From NCBI GenBank assembly GCA_946800325.1, contig CAMPEJ010000004.1, positions 1 to 64,000 of the forward strand: DNA of 64,000 nt. Direction: 5' to 3'. The notes beneath the pieces are model-generated. The model had not been told where the DNA came from, ran no database searches, and was given only the letters and a program-made list of their open reading frames with translations. Every line of letters starts with the position of its first letter. Positions within the stretch are counted from its first letter, which is position 1. A program made the position numbers and the translations under genes. This DNA is from Luzula sylvatica (lineage: Eukaryota > Streptophyta > Magnoliopsida > Poales > Juncaceae). Below are positions 40,449-53,493 of the stretch, in pieces.

Positions 40449-40476
40449 TACGATTCAAATGATTCAAATGATCCCA
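40449..40476 (+). repeat. +8-bp variant monomer (132 bp), site 2
   Basis: The same ATTCAAATG re-duplication as at 5615 and with clean consensus flanks (GATCCCAAAGC). It is 13017 bp before site 3 in an otherwise matching context, so the two are copies by descent. Confidence 0.85.
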
Positions 40477-40616
40477 AAGCATAAACAGATTGTTTTGAAT
40501 CGAAAAACAAACTTTCTTAGTGTTTGTAAATTTTGGTGAAATGTTATGTGGTAAAAGATACGATTCAAATGATCTCAAAATACGTTATTTTAACTCCCCA
40601 AAGCATAAACAGATTG

Positions 40617-42400
40617 TTTTAAATCGAAAAACAAACTTTCTTAGTGTTTGTAAATTTTGGTGAAATGTTATGAAGTAAAAGATACGATTCCAATGATCTC
40701 AAAATACGTTATTTGAACTCCCCAAAGCATAAACAAATTGTTTTGAATCGAAAAACAAACTTTCTTAGTGTTTGTAAATTTTGATGAAATGTTATGTAGT
40801 AAAAGATACGATTCAAATGATCTCAAAATACGTTATTTGAACTCCCCAAAGCATAAACAGATTGTTTTGAATCGAAAAACAAACTTTCTTAGTGTTTGTA
40901 AATTTTGGTGAAATGTTATGTGGTACAAGATACGATTCAAATGAAGTCAAAATACGTTATTTGAACTCCCCAAAGCATAAACCGATTGTTTTGAATCGAA
41001 AAACAAACTTTCTTAGTGTTTAAAATTTTGGTGAAATGTTATGTAGTAAAAGATACGATTCAAATGATCTCAAAATACGTTATTTGAACTCCCCAAAGCA
41101 TAAACAGATTGTTTTGAATCGAAAAACAAACTTTCTTACTGTTTGTAAATTTTGGTGAAATGTTATGTGGTACAAGATACGATTCAAATGAAGTCAAAAT
41201 ACGTTATTTGAACTCCCCAAAGCATAAACCGATTGTTTTGAATCGAAAAACAAACTTTCTTAGTGTTTAAAATTTTGGTGAAATGTTATGTAGTAAAAGA
41301 TACGATTCAAATGATCTCAAAATACGTTATTTGAACTCCCCAAAGCATAAACAGATTGTTTTGAATCGAAAAACAAACTTTCTTACTGTTTGTAAATTTT
41401 GGTGAAATGTTATGTGGTAAAAGATACGATTCAAATGATCTCCAAATACGTTATTTGAACTCCCCAAAGCATAAACAGATTGTTTTGAATCGAAAAACAA
41501 ACTGTCTTAGTGTTTGTAAATTTTGGTTAAATGTTATATGGAAAAAGATACGATTCAAATGATCTCAAAATACGTTATTTGAACTCCCCAAAGCATAAAC
41601 AAATTGTTTTCAATCGAAAAACAAACTTTCTTAGTGTTTGTAAATTTTGGTGAAATGTTATGTGGTAAAAGATACGATTCAAATGATCTCAAAATACGTT
41701 ATTTGAACTCCCCAAAGCATAAACAGATTGTATTGAATCGAAAAACAAACTTTCTTAGTGTTTGTAAATTTTGGTGAAATGTTATGTGGTACAAGATACG
41801 ATTCAAATGATGTCAAAATACGTTATTTGAACTCCCCAAAGCATAAACAAATTGTTTTGAATCGAAAAACAAAATTTCTTAGTGTTTGTAAATTTTGGTA
41901 AAATGTTATGTGGTAAAAGATACGATTCAATTGATCTCAAAATACGTTATTTGAACTCCCCAAAGCATAAACAGATTGTTTTGAATCGAAAAACAAACTT
42001 TCTTAGTGTTTGTAAATTTTGGTGAAATGTTATGTGGTAAAAGATACGATTCAAATGATCTCAAAATACGTTATTTGAACTCCCCAAAGCATAAACAGAT
42101 TGTTTTGAATCGAAAAACAAACTTTCGTAGTGTTTGTAAATTTTGGTGAAATCTTATGTGGTAAAAGATACGATTCAAATGATGTCAAAATACGTTATTT
42201 GAACTCCCCAAAGCATAAACAAATTGTTTTGAATCGAAAAACAAACTTTCTTAGTGTTTGTAAATTTTGGTAAAATGTTATGTGGTAAAAGATACGATTC
42301 AAATGATCTCAAAATACGTTATTTGAACTCCCCAAAGCATAAACAGATTGTATTGAATCGAAAAACAAACTTTCTTAGTGTTTGTAAATTTTGGTGAAAT
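40617..42400 (+). repeat. 21-monomer HOR (2610 bp), copy 2, incomplete
   Basis: It repeats copy 1 marker by marker at +2610, including GGTTAAATGTTATATGG at 41525 and TATTGAATCG at 41731 and 42351. Past about 42400 it switches to AAAAGGTACG monomers of the 19-monomer family, so the second 5-monomer unit and the +8 monomer are absent. Confidence 0.9.
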
Positions 42401-44414
42401 GTTATGTGGTAAAAGGTACGATTCAAATGATCTCAAAATACGTTATTTGAACTCCCCAAAGCATAAACAGATTGTTTTGAATCGAAAAACAAACTTTCTT
42501 AGTGTTTGTAAATTTTGGTAAAATGTTATGTGGTAAAAGATACGATTCAAATGATCTCAAAATACGTTATTTGAACTCCCCAAAGCATAAACAGATTGTT
42601 TTGAATCGAAAAACAAACTTTCTTAGTGTTTGTAAATTTTGGTGAAATGTTATGTGGTAAAAGATACGATTCAAATGATCTCCAAATACGTTATTTGAAC
42701 TCCCCAAAGCATAAACAGATTGTTTTGAATCGAAAAACAAACTGTCTTAGTGTTTGTAAATTTTGGTGAAATGTTATGTGGTAAAACGTACGATTCAAAT
42801 GATCTCAAAATACGTTATTTGAACTCCCCAAAGCATAAACAGATTGTTTTGAATCGAAAAACAAACTTTCTTAGTGTTTGTAAATTTTGGTAAAATGTTA
42901 TGTGGTAAAAGATACGATTCAAATGATCTCAAAATACGTTATTTGAACTCCCCAAAGCATAAACAGATTGTTTTGAATCGAAAAACAAACTTTGTTAGTG
43001 TTTGTAAATTTGGGTGAAATGTTATGTGGTAAAAGATACGATTCAAATGATCTCCAAATACATTATTTGAACTCCCCAAAGCATAAACAGATTGTTTTGA
43101 ATCGAAAAACAAACTTTCTTACTGTTTGTAAATTTTGGTGAAATGTTATGTGGTAAAAGATACGATTCAAATGATCTCCAAATACGTTATTTGAACTCCC
43201 CAAAGCATAAACAGATTGTTTTGAATCGAAAAACAAACTGTCTTAGTGTTTGTAAATTTTGGTGAAATGTTATGTGGTAAAAGGTACGATTCAAATGATC
43301 TCAAAATACGTTATTTGAACTCCCCAAAGCATAAACAGATTGTTTTGAATCGAAAAACAAACTTTCTTAGTGTTTGTAAATTTGGGTGAAATGTTATGTG
43401 GTAAAAGATACGATTCAAATGATCTCAAAATACGTTATTTGACTCCCCAAAGCATAAACAAATTGTTTTGAATCGAAAAACAAACTTTCTTAGTGTTTGT
43501 AAATTTTGGTAAAATGTTATGTGGTAAAAGATACGATTCAAATGATCTCAAAATACGTTATTTGAACTCCCCAAAGCATAAACAGATTGTTTTGAATCGA
43601 AAAACAAACTTTCTTAGTGTTTGTAAATTTTGGTGAAATGTTATGTGGTAAAAGATACGATTCAATTGATCTCAAAATACGTTATTTGAACTCCCCAAAG
43701 CATAAACAGATTGTTTTGAATCGAAAAACAAACTTTCTTACTGTTTGTAAATTTTGGTGAAATGTTATGTGGTAAAAGATACGATTCGAATGATCTCAAA
43801 ATACGTTATTTGAACTCCCCAAAGCATAAACAGATTGTTTTGAATCGAAAAACAAACTTTCGTAGTGTTTGTAAATTTTGGTGAAATCTTATGTGGTAAA
43901 AGATACGATTCAAATGATCTCAAAATACGTTATTTGAACTCCCCAAAGCATAAACAAATTGTTTTGAATCGAAAAACAAACTTTCTTAGTGTTTGTAAAT
44001 TTTGGTGAAATGTTATGTGGTAAAAGATACGATTCGAATGATCTAAAAATAGGTTATTTGAACTCCCCAAAGCATAAACAAATTGTTTTGAATCGAAAAA
44101 CAAACTTTCGTAGTGTTTGTAAATTTTGGTGAAATGTTATGTAGTAAAAGATACGATTCCAATGATCTCAAAATACGTTATTTGAACTCCCCAAAGCATA
44201 AACAAATTGTTTTGAATCGAAAAACAAACTTTCTTAGTGTTAGTAAATTTTGGTAAAATGTTATGTGGTAAAAGATACGATTCAAATGATCTCAAAATAC
44301 GTTATTTGAACTCCCCAAAGCATAAACAGATTGTTTTGAATCGAAAAACAAACTTTCGTAGTGTTTGTAAATTTTGGTGAAATCTTATGTGGTAAAAGAT
44401 ACGATTCAAATGAT
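42060..44414 (+). repeat. 19-monomer HOR (2355 bp), copy 1
   Basis: It matches the next copy at +2355 (19 x 124 minus 1). Markers: AATCTTATG, TATTGAATCG (42351/44706), AAAAGGTACG (42414/44769), AAAACGTACG (42786/45141), TTTGTTAGTG near 42993, the 1-bp deletion TTTGACTCC (43438/45793), AGGTTAT near 44051 and GTTAGTAAA (near 44241/46596). Its first 340 bp overlap the end of the 2610-bp family, so the two families share monomers. Confidence 0.9.
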
Positions 44415-46690
44415 CTCAAAATACGTTATTTGAACTCCCCAAAGCATAAACAGATTGTTTTGAATCGAAAAACAAACTTTCGTAGTGTTTGTAAATTTTG
44501 GTGAAATCTTATGTGGTAAAAGATACGATTCAAATGATGTCAAAATACGTTATTTGAACTCCCCAAAGCATAAACAAATTGTTTTGAATCGAAAAACAAA
44601 CTTTCTTAGTGTTTGTAAATTTTGGTAAAATGTTATGTGGTAAAAGATACGATTCAAATGATCTCAAAATACGTTATTTGAACTCCCCAAAGCATAAACA
44701 GATTGTATTGAATCGAAAAACAAACTTTCTTAGTGTTTGTAAATTTTGGTGAAATGTTATGTGGTAAAAGGTACGATTCAAATGATCTCAAAATACGTTA
44801 TTTGAACTCCCCAAAGCATAAACAGATTGTTTTGAATCGAAAAACAAACTTTCTTAGTGTTTGTAAATTTTGGTAAAATGTTATGTGGTAAAAGATACGA
44901 TTCAAATGATCTCAAAATACGTTATTTGAACTCCCCAAAGCATAAACAGATTGTTTTGAATCGAAAAACAAACTTTCTTAGTGTTTGTAAATTTTGGTGA
45001 AATGTTATGTGGTAAAAGATACGATTCAAATGATCTCCAAATACGTTATTTGAACTCCCCAAAGCATAAACAGATTGTTTTGAATCGAAAAACAAACTGT
45101 CTTAGTGTTTGTAAATTTTGGTGAAATGTTATGTGGTAAAACGTACGATTCAAATGATCTCAAAATACGTTATTTGAACTCCCCAAAGCATAAACAGATT
45201 GTTTTGAATCGAAAAACAAACTTTCTTAGTGTTTGTAAATTTTGGTAAAATGTTATGTGGTAAAAGATACGATTCAAATGATCTCAAAATACGTTATTTG
45301 AACTCCCCAAAGCATAAACAGATTGTTTTGAATCGAAAAACAAACTTTGTTAGTGTTTGTAAATTTGGGTGAAATGTTATGTGGTAAAAGATACGATTCA
45401 AATGATCTCCAAATACATTATTTGAACTCCCCAAAGCATAAACAGATTGTTTTGAATCGAAAAACAAACTTTCTTACTGTTTGTAAATTTTGGTGAAATG
45501 TTATGTGGTAAAAGATACGATTCAAATGATCTCCAAATACGTTATTTGAACTCCCCAAAGCATAAACAGATTGTTTTGAATCGAAAAACAAACTGTCTTA
45601 GTGTTTGTAAATTTTGGTGAAATGTTATGTGGTAAAAGGTACGATTCAAATGATCTCAAAATACGTTATTTGAACTCCCCAAAGCATAAACAGATTGTTT
45701 TGAATCGAAAAACAAACTTTCTTAGTGTTTGTAAATTTGGGTGAAATGTTATGTGGTAAAAGATACGATTCAAATGATCTCAAAATACGTTATTTGACTC
45801 CCCAAAGCATAAACAAATTGTTTTGAATCGAAAAACAAACTTTCTTAGTGTTTGTAAATTTTGGTAAAATGTTATGTGGTAAAAGATACGATTCAAATGA
45901 TCTCAAAATACGTTATTTGAACTCCCCAAAGCATAAACAGATTGTTTTGAATCGAAAAACAAACTTTCTTAGTGTTTGTAAATTTTGGTGAAATGTTATG
46001 TGGTAAAAGATACGATTCAATTGATCTCAAAATACGTTATTTGAACTCCCCAAAGCATAAACAGATTGTTTTGAATCGAAAAACAAACTTTCTTACTGTT
46101 TGTAAATTTTGGTGAAATGTTATGTGGTAAAAGATACGATTCGAATGATCTCAAAATACGTTATTTGAACTCCCCAAAGCATAAACAGATTGTTTTGAAT
46201 CGAAAAACAAACTTTCGTAGTGTTTGTAAATTTTGGTGAAATCTTATGTGGTAAAAGATACGATTCAAATGATCTCAAAATACGTTATTTGAACTCCCCA
46301 AAGCATAAACAAATTGTTTTGAATCGAAAAACAAACTTTCTTAGTGTTTGTAAATTTTGGTGAAATGTTATGTGGTAAAAGATACGATTCGAATGATCTA
46401 AAAATAGGTTATTTGAACTCCCCAAAGCATAAACAAATTGTTTTGAATCGAAAAACAAACTTTCGTAGTGTTTGTAAATTTTGGTGAAATGTTATGTAGT
46501 AAAAGATACGATTCCAATGATCTCAAAATACGTTATTTGAACTCCCCAAAGCATAAACAAATTGTTTTGAATCGAAAAACAAACTTTCTTAGTGTTAGTA
46601 AATTTTGGTAAAATGTTATGTGGTAAAAGATACGATTCAAATGATCTCAAAATACGTTATTTGAACTCCCCAAAGCATAAACAGATTGTT
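44415..46690 (+). repeat. 19-monomer HOR (2355 bp), copy 2
   Basis: A near-identical second copy. I noticed no difference in the marker monomers between about 42480 and 44300. This suggests a very recent duplication, or an assembly that used the same reads twice. It ends where the next monomer has TTTCTTAG (near 46710) instead of TTTCGTAG plus AATCTTATG (near 44355). Confidence 0.9.
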
Positions 46691-47902
46691 TTGAATCGAA
46701 AAACAAACTTTCTTAGTGTTTGTAAATTTTGGTGAAATGTTATGTGGTAAAAGATACGATTCGAATGATCTAAAAATATGTTATTTGAACTCCCCAATGC
46801 ATAAACAAATTGTTTTGGATCGAAAAACAAACTTTCTTAGTGTTTGTAAATTTTGGTGAAATGTTATGTAGTAAAAGATACGATTCAAATGATCTCAAAA
46901 TACGTTATTTGAACTCCCCAAAGCATAAACAGATTGTTTTGAATCGAAAAACAAACTTTCTTAGTGTTTGTAAATTTGGGTGAAATGTTATGTGGTAAAA
47001 GATACGATTCAAATGATCTCAAAATACGTTATTTGAACTCCCCAAAGCATAAACAAATTGTTTTGAATCGAAAAACAAACTTTCTTAGTGTTTGTAAATT
47101 TTGGTAAAATGTTATGTGGTAAAATATAGGATTCAAATGATCTCAAAATACGTTATTTGAACTCCCCAAAGCATAAACAGATTGTTTTGAATCGAAAAAC
47201 AAACTTTCTTAGTGTTTGTAAATTTTGGTGAAATGTTATGTGGTAAAAGATACGATTCAAATGATCTCAAAATACGTTATTTGAACTCCCCAAAGCATAA
47301 ACAGATTGTTTTCAATCGAAAAACAAACTTTCTTAGTGTTTGTAAATTTTGGTGAAATGTTATGCAGTAAAAGATACGATTCCAATGATCTCAAAATACG
47401 TTATTTGAACTCCCCAAAGCATAAACAAATTGTTTTGAATCGAAAAACAAACTTTCTTAGTGTTTGTAAATTTTGGTGAAATGTTATGTGATAAAAGATA
47501 CGATTCTAATGATCTCAAAATACGTTATTTGAACTCCCCAAAGCATAAACAAATTGTTTTGAATCGAAAAACAAACTTTCTTAGTGTTTGTAAATTTTGG
47601 TGAAATGTTATGTAGTAAAAGATACGATTCCAATGATCTCAAAATACGTTATTTGAACTCCCCAAAGCATAAACAAATTGTTTTGAATCGAAAAACAAAT
47701 TTCTTAGTGTTTGTAAATTTTGGTAAAATGTTATGTGGTAAAAGATACGATTCAAATGATCTGAAAATACGTTATTTGAACTCCCCAAAGCATAAACAGA
47801 TTGTTTTGAATCGAAAAACAAACTTTCTTAGTGTTTGTAAATTTTGGTGAAATGTTATGTGGTAAAAGATACGATTCGAATGATCTCAAAATACGTTATT
47901 TG
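46272..47902 (+). repeat. Distant copy of 24700-26330
   Basis: It aligns with 24700-26330 at an offset of 21572 bp: AGGTTAT 24834/46406, CCCAATG(T/C)ATAAAC near 25222/46794, AAAATATAGG near 25555/47127, TTTTCAATCG 25737/47309 and ACAAATTTC 26123/47695. Upstream the offset changes by one monomer because the GTGATATG monomer is missing here. The copy bridges the Block B end and the start of the 18-monomer HOR. Confidence 0.85.
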
Positions 47903-50460
47903 AACTCCCCAAAGCATAAACAGATTGTTTTGGATCGAAAAACAAACTTTCTTAGTGTTTGTAAATTTTGGTGAAATGTTATGTAGTAAAAGATACGATT
48001 CAAATGATCTCAAAATACGTTATTTGAACTCCCCAAAGCATAAACAGATTGTTTTGAATCGAAAAACAAACTTTCTTAGTGTTTGTAAATTTGGGTGAAA
48101 TGTTATGTGGTAAAAGATACGATTCAAATGATCTCAAAATACGTTATTTGAACTCCCCAAAGCATAAACAAATTGTTTTGAATCGAAAAACAAACTTTCT
48201 TAGTGTTTGTAAATTTTGGTGAAATGTTATGTGGTAAAAGATACGATTCGAATGATCTAAAAATAGGTTATTTGAACTCCCCAAAGCATAAACAAATTGT
48301 TTTGAATCGAAAAACAAACTTTCTTAGTGTTTGTAAATTTTGGTGAAATGTTATGTAGTAAAAGATACGATTCCAATGATCTCAAAATACGTTATTTGAA
48401 CTCCCCAAAGCATAAACAAATTGTTTTGAATCGAAAAACAAATTTCTTAGTGTTTGTAAATTTTGGTAAAATGTTATGTGGTAAAAGATACGATTCAAAT
48501 GATCTGAAAATACGTTATTTGAACTCCCCAAAGCATAAACAGATTGTTTTGAATCGAAAAACAAACTTTCTTAGTGTTTGTAAATTTTGGTGAAATGTTA
48601 TGTGGTAAAAGATACGATTCGAATGATCTCAAAATACGTTATTTGAACTCCCCAAAGCATAAACAGATTGTTTTGGATCGAAAAACAAACTTTCTTAGTG
48701 TTTGTAAATTTTGGTGAAATGTTATGTAGTAAAAGATACGATTCAAATGATCTCAAAATACGTTATTTGAACTCCCCAAAGCATAAACAGATTGTTTTGA
48801 ATCGAAAAACAAACTTTCTTAGTGTTTGTAAATTTGGGTGAAATGTTATGTGGTAAAAGATACGATTCAAATGATCTCAAAATACGTTATTTGAACTCCC
48901 CAAAGCATAAACAAATTGTTTTGAATCGAAAAACAAACTTTCGTAGTGTTTGTAAATTTTGGTGAAATGTTATGTAGTAAAAGATACGATTCCAATGATC
49001 TCAAAATACGTTATTTGAACTCCACAAAGCATAAACAAATTGTTTTGAATCGAAAAACAAACTTTCTTAGTGTTTGTAAATTTTGGTAAAATGTTATGTG
49101 GTAAAAGATACGATTCAAATGATCTCAAAATACGTTATTTGAACTCCCCAAAGCATAAACAGATTGTTTTGAATCGAAAAACAAACTTTCTTAGTGTTTG
49201 TAAATTTTGGTGAAATGTTATGTGGTAAAAGATACGATTCGAATGATCTCAAAATACGTTATTTGAACTCCCCAAAGCATAAACAGATTGTTTTGGATCG
49301 AAAAACAAACTTTCTTAGTGTTTGTAAATTTTGGTGAAATGTTATGTAGTAAAAGATACGATTCAAATGATCTCAAAATACGTTATTTGAACTCCCCAAA
49401 GCATAAACAGATTGTTTTGAATCGAAAAACAAACTTTCTTAGTGTTTGTAAATTTGGGTGAAATGTTATGTGGTAAAAGATACGATTCAAATGATCTCAA
49501 AATACGTTATTTGAACTCCCCAAAGCATAAACAAATTGTTTTGAATCGAAAAACAAACTTTCTTAGTGTTTGTAAATTTTGGTGAAATGTGATGTGGTAA
49601 AAGATACGATTCGAATGATCTAAAAATAGGTTATTTGAACTCCCCAAAGCATAAACAAATTGTTTTGAATCGAAAAACAAACTTTCTTAGTGTTTGTAAA
49701 TTTTGGTGAAATGTTATGTAGTAAAAGATACGATTCCAATGATCTCAAAATACGTTATTTGAACTCCCCAAAGCATAAACAAATTGTTTTGAATCGAAAA
49801 ACAAATTTCTTAGTGTTTGTAAATTTTGGTAAAATGTTATGTGGTAAAAGATACGATTCAAATGATCTGAAAATACGTTATTTGAACTCCCCAAAGCATA
49901 AACAGATTGTTTTGAATCGAAAAACAAACTTTCTTAGTGTTTGTAAATTTTGGTGAAATGTTATGTGGTAAAAGATACGATTCGAATGATCTCAAAATAC
50001 GTTATTTGAACTCCCCAAAGCATAAACAGATTGTTTTGGATCGAAAAACAAACTTTCTTAGTGTTTGTAAATTTTGGTGAACTGTTATGTAGTAAAAGAT
50101 ACGATTCAAATGATCTCAAAATACGTTATTTGAACTCCCCAAAGCATAAACAGATTGTTTTGAATCGAAAAACAAACTTTCTTAGTGTTTGTAAATTTGG
50201 GTGAAATGTTATGTGGTAAAAGATACGATTCAAATGATCTCAAAATACGTTATTTGAACTCCCCAAAGCATAAACAAATTGTTTTGAATCGAAAAACAAA
50301 CTTTCGTAGTGTTTGTAAATTTTGGTGAAATGTTATGTAGTAAAAGATACGATTCCAATGATCTCAAAATACGTTATTTGAACTCCCCAAAGCATAAACA
50401 AATTGTTTTGAATCGAAAAACAAACTTTCTTAGTGTTTGTAAATTTTGGTAAAATGTTAT
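47640..50460 (+). repeat. Reshuffled pieces of the 18-monomer HOR
   Basis: The ACAAATTTC marker occurs at 47695, 48438 and 49801, spaced 743 and 1363 bp (6 and 11 monomers, each minus 1) instead of 2231. Each is followed by GATCTGAAA, TTTTGGATCG and AATTTGGG monomers in the usual order, then by either an AGGTTAT or a TTTCGTAG monomer. The units have therefore been shortened by recombination within the HOR. Private marks include CTCCACAAAGC near 49021, ATGTGATGTGG near 49589 and GGTGAACTG near 50078. Confidence 0.8.
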
Positions 50461-51520
50461 GTGGTAAAAGATACGATTCAAATGATCTCAAAATACGTTA
50501 TTTGAACTCCCCAAAGCATAAACAGATTGTTTTGAATCGAAAAACAAACTTTCTTAGTGTTTGTAAATTTTGGTGAAATGTTATGTGGTAAAAGATACGA
50601 TTCGAATGATCTAAAAATATGTTATTTGAACTCCCCAAAGCATAAACAAATTGTTTTGGATCGAAAAACAAACTTTCTTAGTGTTTGTAAATTTTGGTGA
50701 AATGTTATGTAGTAAAAGATACGATTCAAATGATCTCAAAATACGTTATTTGAACTCCCCAAAGCATAAACAGATTGTTTTGAATCGAAAAACAAACTTT
50801 CTTAGTGTTTGTAAATTTGGGTGAAATGTTATGTGGTAAAAGATACGATTCAAATGATCTCAAAATCGTTATTTGAACTCCCCAAAGCATAAACAGATTG
50901 TTTTGAATCGAAAAACAAACTTTCGTAGTGTTTGTAAATTTTGGTGAAATGTTATGTAGTAAAACATACGATTCCAATGATCTCAAAATACTTTATTTGA
51001 ACTCCCCAGAGCATAAACAGATTGTTTTAAATCGAAAAACAAACTTTCTTAGTGTTTGTAAATTTTGGTAAAATGTTATGTGGTAAAAGATACGATTCAA
51101 ATGATCTCAAAATACGTTATTTGAACTCCCCAAAGCATAAACAGATTGTTTTGAATCGAAAAACAAACTTTCTTAGTGTTTGTAAAATTTGGTGAAATGT
51201 TATGTGGTAAAAGATACGATTCGAATGATCTAAAAATATGTTATTTGAACTCCCCAAAGCATAAACAAATTGTTTTGAATCGAAAAACAAACTTTCTTAG
51301 TGTTTGTAAATTTTGGTAAAATGTTATGTGGTAAAATATACGATTCCAATGATCTCAAAATACGTTATTTGAACTCCCCAAAGCATAAACAAATTGTTTT
51401 GAATCGAAAAACAAACTTTCTTAGTGTTTGTAAATTTTGGTGAAATGTTATGTGGTAAAAGATACGATTCAAATGATCTCAAAATACGTTATTTGAACTC
51501 CCCAAAGCATAAACAGATTG
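50460..51520 (+). repeat. Copy of the last half of the 18-monomer HOR (as at 36950-38006)
   Basis: It aligns with 36950-38006 at an offset of 13514 bp, for example AAAACATACG 37450/50964 and TTTTAAATCG 38007/51521. A 1-bp deletion (AAAATCGTT near 50866) plus CTTTATTTG, CCCAGAGC and GTAAAATTTGG nearby are private, so this copy has diverged somewhat more than its neighbours. Confidence 0.8.
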
Positions 51521-53300
51521 TTTTAAATCGAAAAACAAACTTTCTTAGTGTTTGTAAATTTTGGTGAAATGTTATGAAGTAAAAGATACGATTCCAATGA
51601 TCTCAAAATACGTTATTTGAACTCCCCAAAGCATAAACAAATTGTTTTGAATCGAAAAACAAACTTTCTTAGTGTTTGTAAATTTTGATGAAATGTTATG
51701 TAGTAAAAGATACGATTCAAATGATCTCGAAATACGTTATTTGAACTCCCCAAAGCATAAACAATTGTTTTGAATCGAAAAACAAACTTTCTTAGTGTTT
51801 GTAAATTTGGGTGAAGTGTTATGTGGTAAAAGATACGATTCAAATGATCTCAAAATACGTTATTTGAACTCCCCAAAGCATAAACAGATTGTTTTGAATC
51901 GAAAAACAAACTTTCTTAGTGTTTGTAAATTTTGGTGAAATGTTATGTGGTACAAGATACGATTCAAATGAAGTCAAAATACGTTATTTGAACTCCCCAA
52001 AGCATAAACCGATTGTTTTGAATCGAAAAACAAACTTTCTTAGTGTTTAAAATTTTGGTGAAATGTTATGTAGTAAAAGATACGATTCAAATGATCTCAA
52101 AATACGTTATTTGAACTCCCCAAAGCATAAACAGATTGTTTTGAATCGAAAAACAAACTTTCTTACTGTTTGTAAATTTTGGTGAAATGTTATGTGGTAC
52201 AAGATACGATTCAAATGAAGTCAAAATACGTTATTTGAACTCCCCAAAGCATAAACCGATTGTTTTGAATCGAAAAACAAACTTTCTTAGTGTTTAAAAT
52301 TTTGGTGAAATGTTATGTAGTAAAAGATACGATTCAAATGATCTCAAAATACGTTATTTGAACTCCCCAAAGCATAAACAGATTGTTTTGAATCGAAAAA
52401 CAAACTTTCTTACTGTTTGTAAATTTTGGTGAAATGTTATGTGGTAAAAGATACGATTCAAATGATCTCCAAATACGTTATTTGAACTCCCCAAAGCATA
52501 AACAGATTGTTTTGAATCGAAAAACAAACTGTCTTAGTGTTTGTAAATTTTGGTGAAATGTTATATGGAAAAAGATACGATTCAAATGATCTCAAAATAC
52601 GTTATTTGAACTCCCCAAAGCATAAACAAATTGTTTTCAATCGAAAAACAAACTTTCTTAGTGTTTGTAAATTTTGGTGAAATGTTATGTGGTAAAAGAT
52701 ACGATTCAAATGATCTCAAAATACGTTATTTGAACTCCCCAAAGCATAAACAGATTGTATTGAATCGAAAAACAAACTTTCTTAGTGTTTGTAAATTTTG
52801 GTGAAATGTTATGTGGTACAAGATACGATTCAAATGATGTCAAAATACGTTATTTGAACTCCCCAAAGCATAAACAAATTGTTTTGAATCGAAAAACAAA
52901 ATTTCTTAGTGTTTGTAAATTTTGGTAAAATGTTATGTGGTAAAAGATACGATTCAATTGATCTCAAAATACGTTATTTGAACTCCCCAAAGCATAAACA
53001 GATTGTTTTGAATCGAAAAACAAACTTTCTTAGTGTTTGTAAATTTTGGTGAAATGTTATGTGGTAAAAGATACGATTCAAATGATCTCAAAATACGTTA
53101 TTTGAACTCCCCAAAGCATAAACAGATTGTTTTGAATCGAAAAACAAACTTTCGTAGTGTTTGTAAATTTTGGTGAAATCTTATGTGGTAAAAGATACGA
53201 TTCAAATGATGTCAAAATACGTTATTTGAACTCCCCAAAGCATAAACAAATTGTTTTGAATCGAAAAACAAACTTTCTTAGTGTTTGTAAATTTTGGTAA
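51521..53300 (+). repeat. Third copy of the 21-monomer family
   Basis: It starts with TTTTAAATCG at 51521, 10904 bp after copy 2, and follows the same order: TATGAAG, GATGAAATG, two GAAGTC monomers, GATCTCCAAA, CTGTC, ATATGGA and TATTGAATCG (52758). It has one extra 123-bp monomer near 51713-51835 (AACAATTG, 1 bp short). It reads GGTGAAATGTTATATGG where copies 1 and 2 read GGTTAAATG, and it lacks the 5-monomer duplication. Confidence 0.85.
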
Positions 53301-53465
53301 AATGTTATGTGGTAAAAGATACGATTCAAATGATCTCAAAATACGTTATTTGAACTCCCCAAAGCATAAACAGATTGTTTTGAATCGAAAAACAAACTTT
53401 CTTAGTGTTTGTAAATTTTGGTGAAATGTTATGTGGTAAAAGATACGATTCAAATGATCTCAAAA

Positions 53466-53493
53466 TACGATTCAAATGATTCAAATGATCCCA
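53466..53493 (+). repeat. +8-bp variant monomer (132 bp), site 3
   Basis: Same structure as site 2, in the first unit of the 752-bp tandem pair. Confidence 0.85.

Larger units (their letters stand above)
38007..40616 (+). repeat. 21-monomer HOR (2610 bp), copy 1
   Basis: The unit is phased on TTTTAAATCG (38007, 40617). Marker order: TATGAAG (38061), TTTTGATGAAATG, GAAGTC twice with deleted junctions, GATCTCCAAA, CTGTC, GGTTAAATGTTATATGG (38915), TTGTATTGAATCG (39121) and the +8 monomer near 40449. The length 2610 is 21 x 124 plus 8 minus 2, which the +8 variant and two 1-bp deletions explain exactly. Confidence 0.9.
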
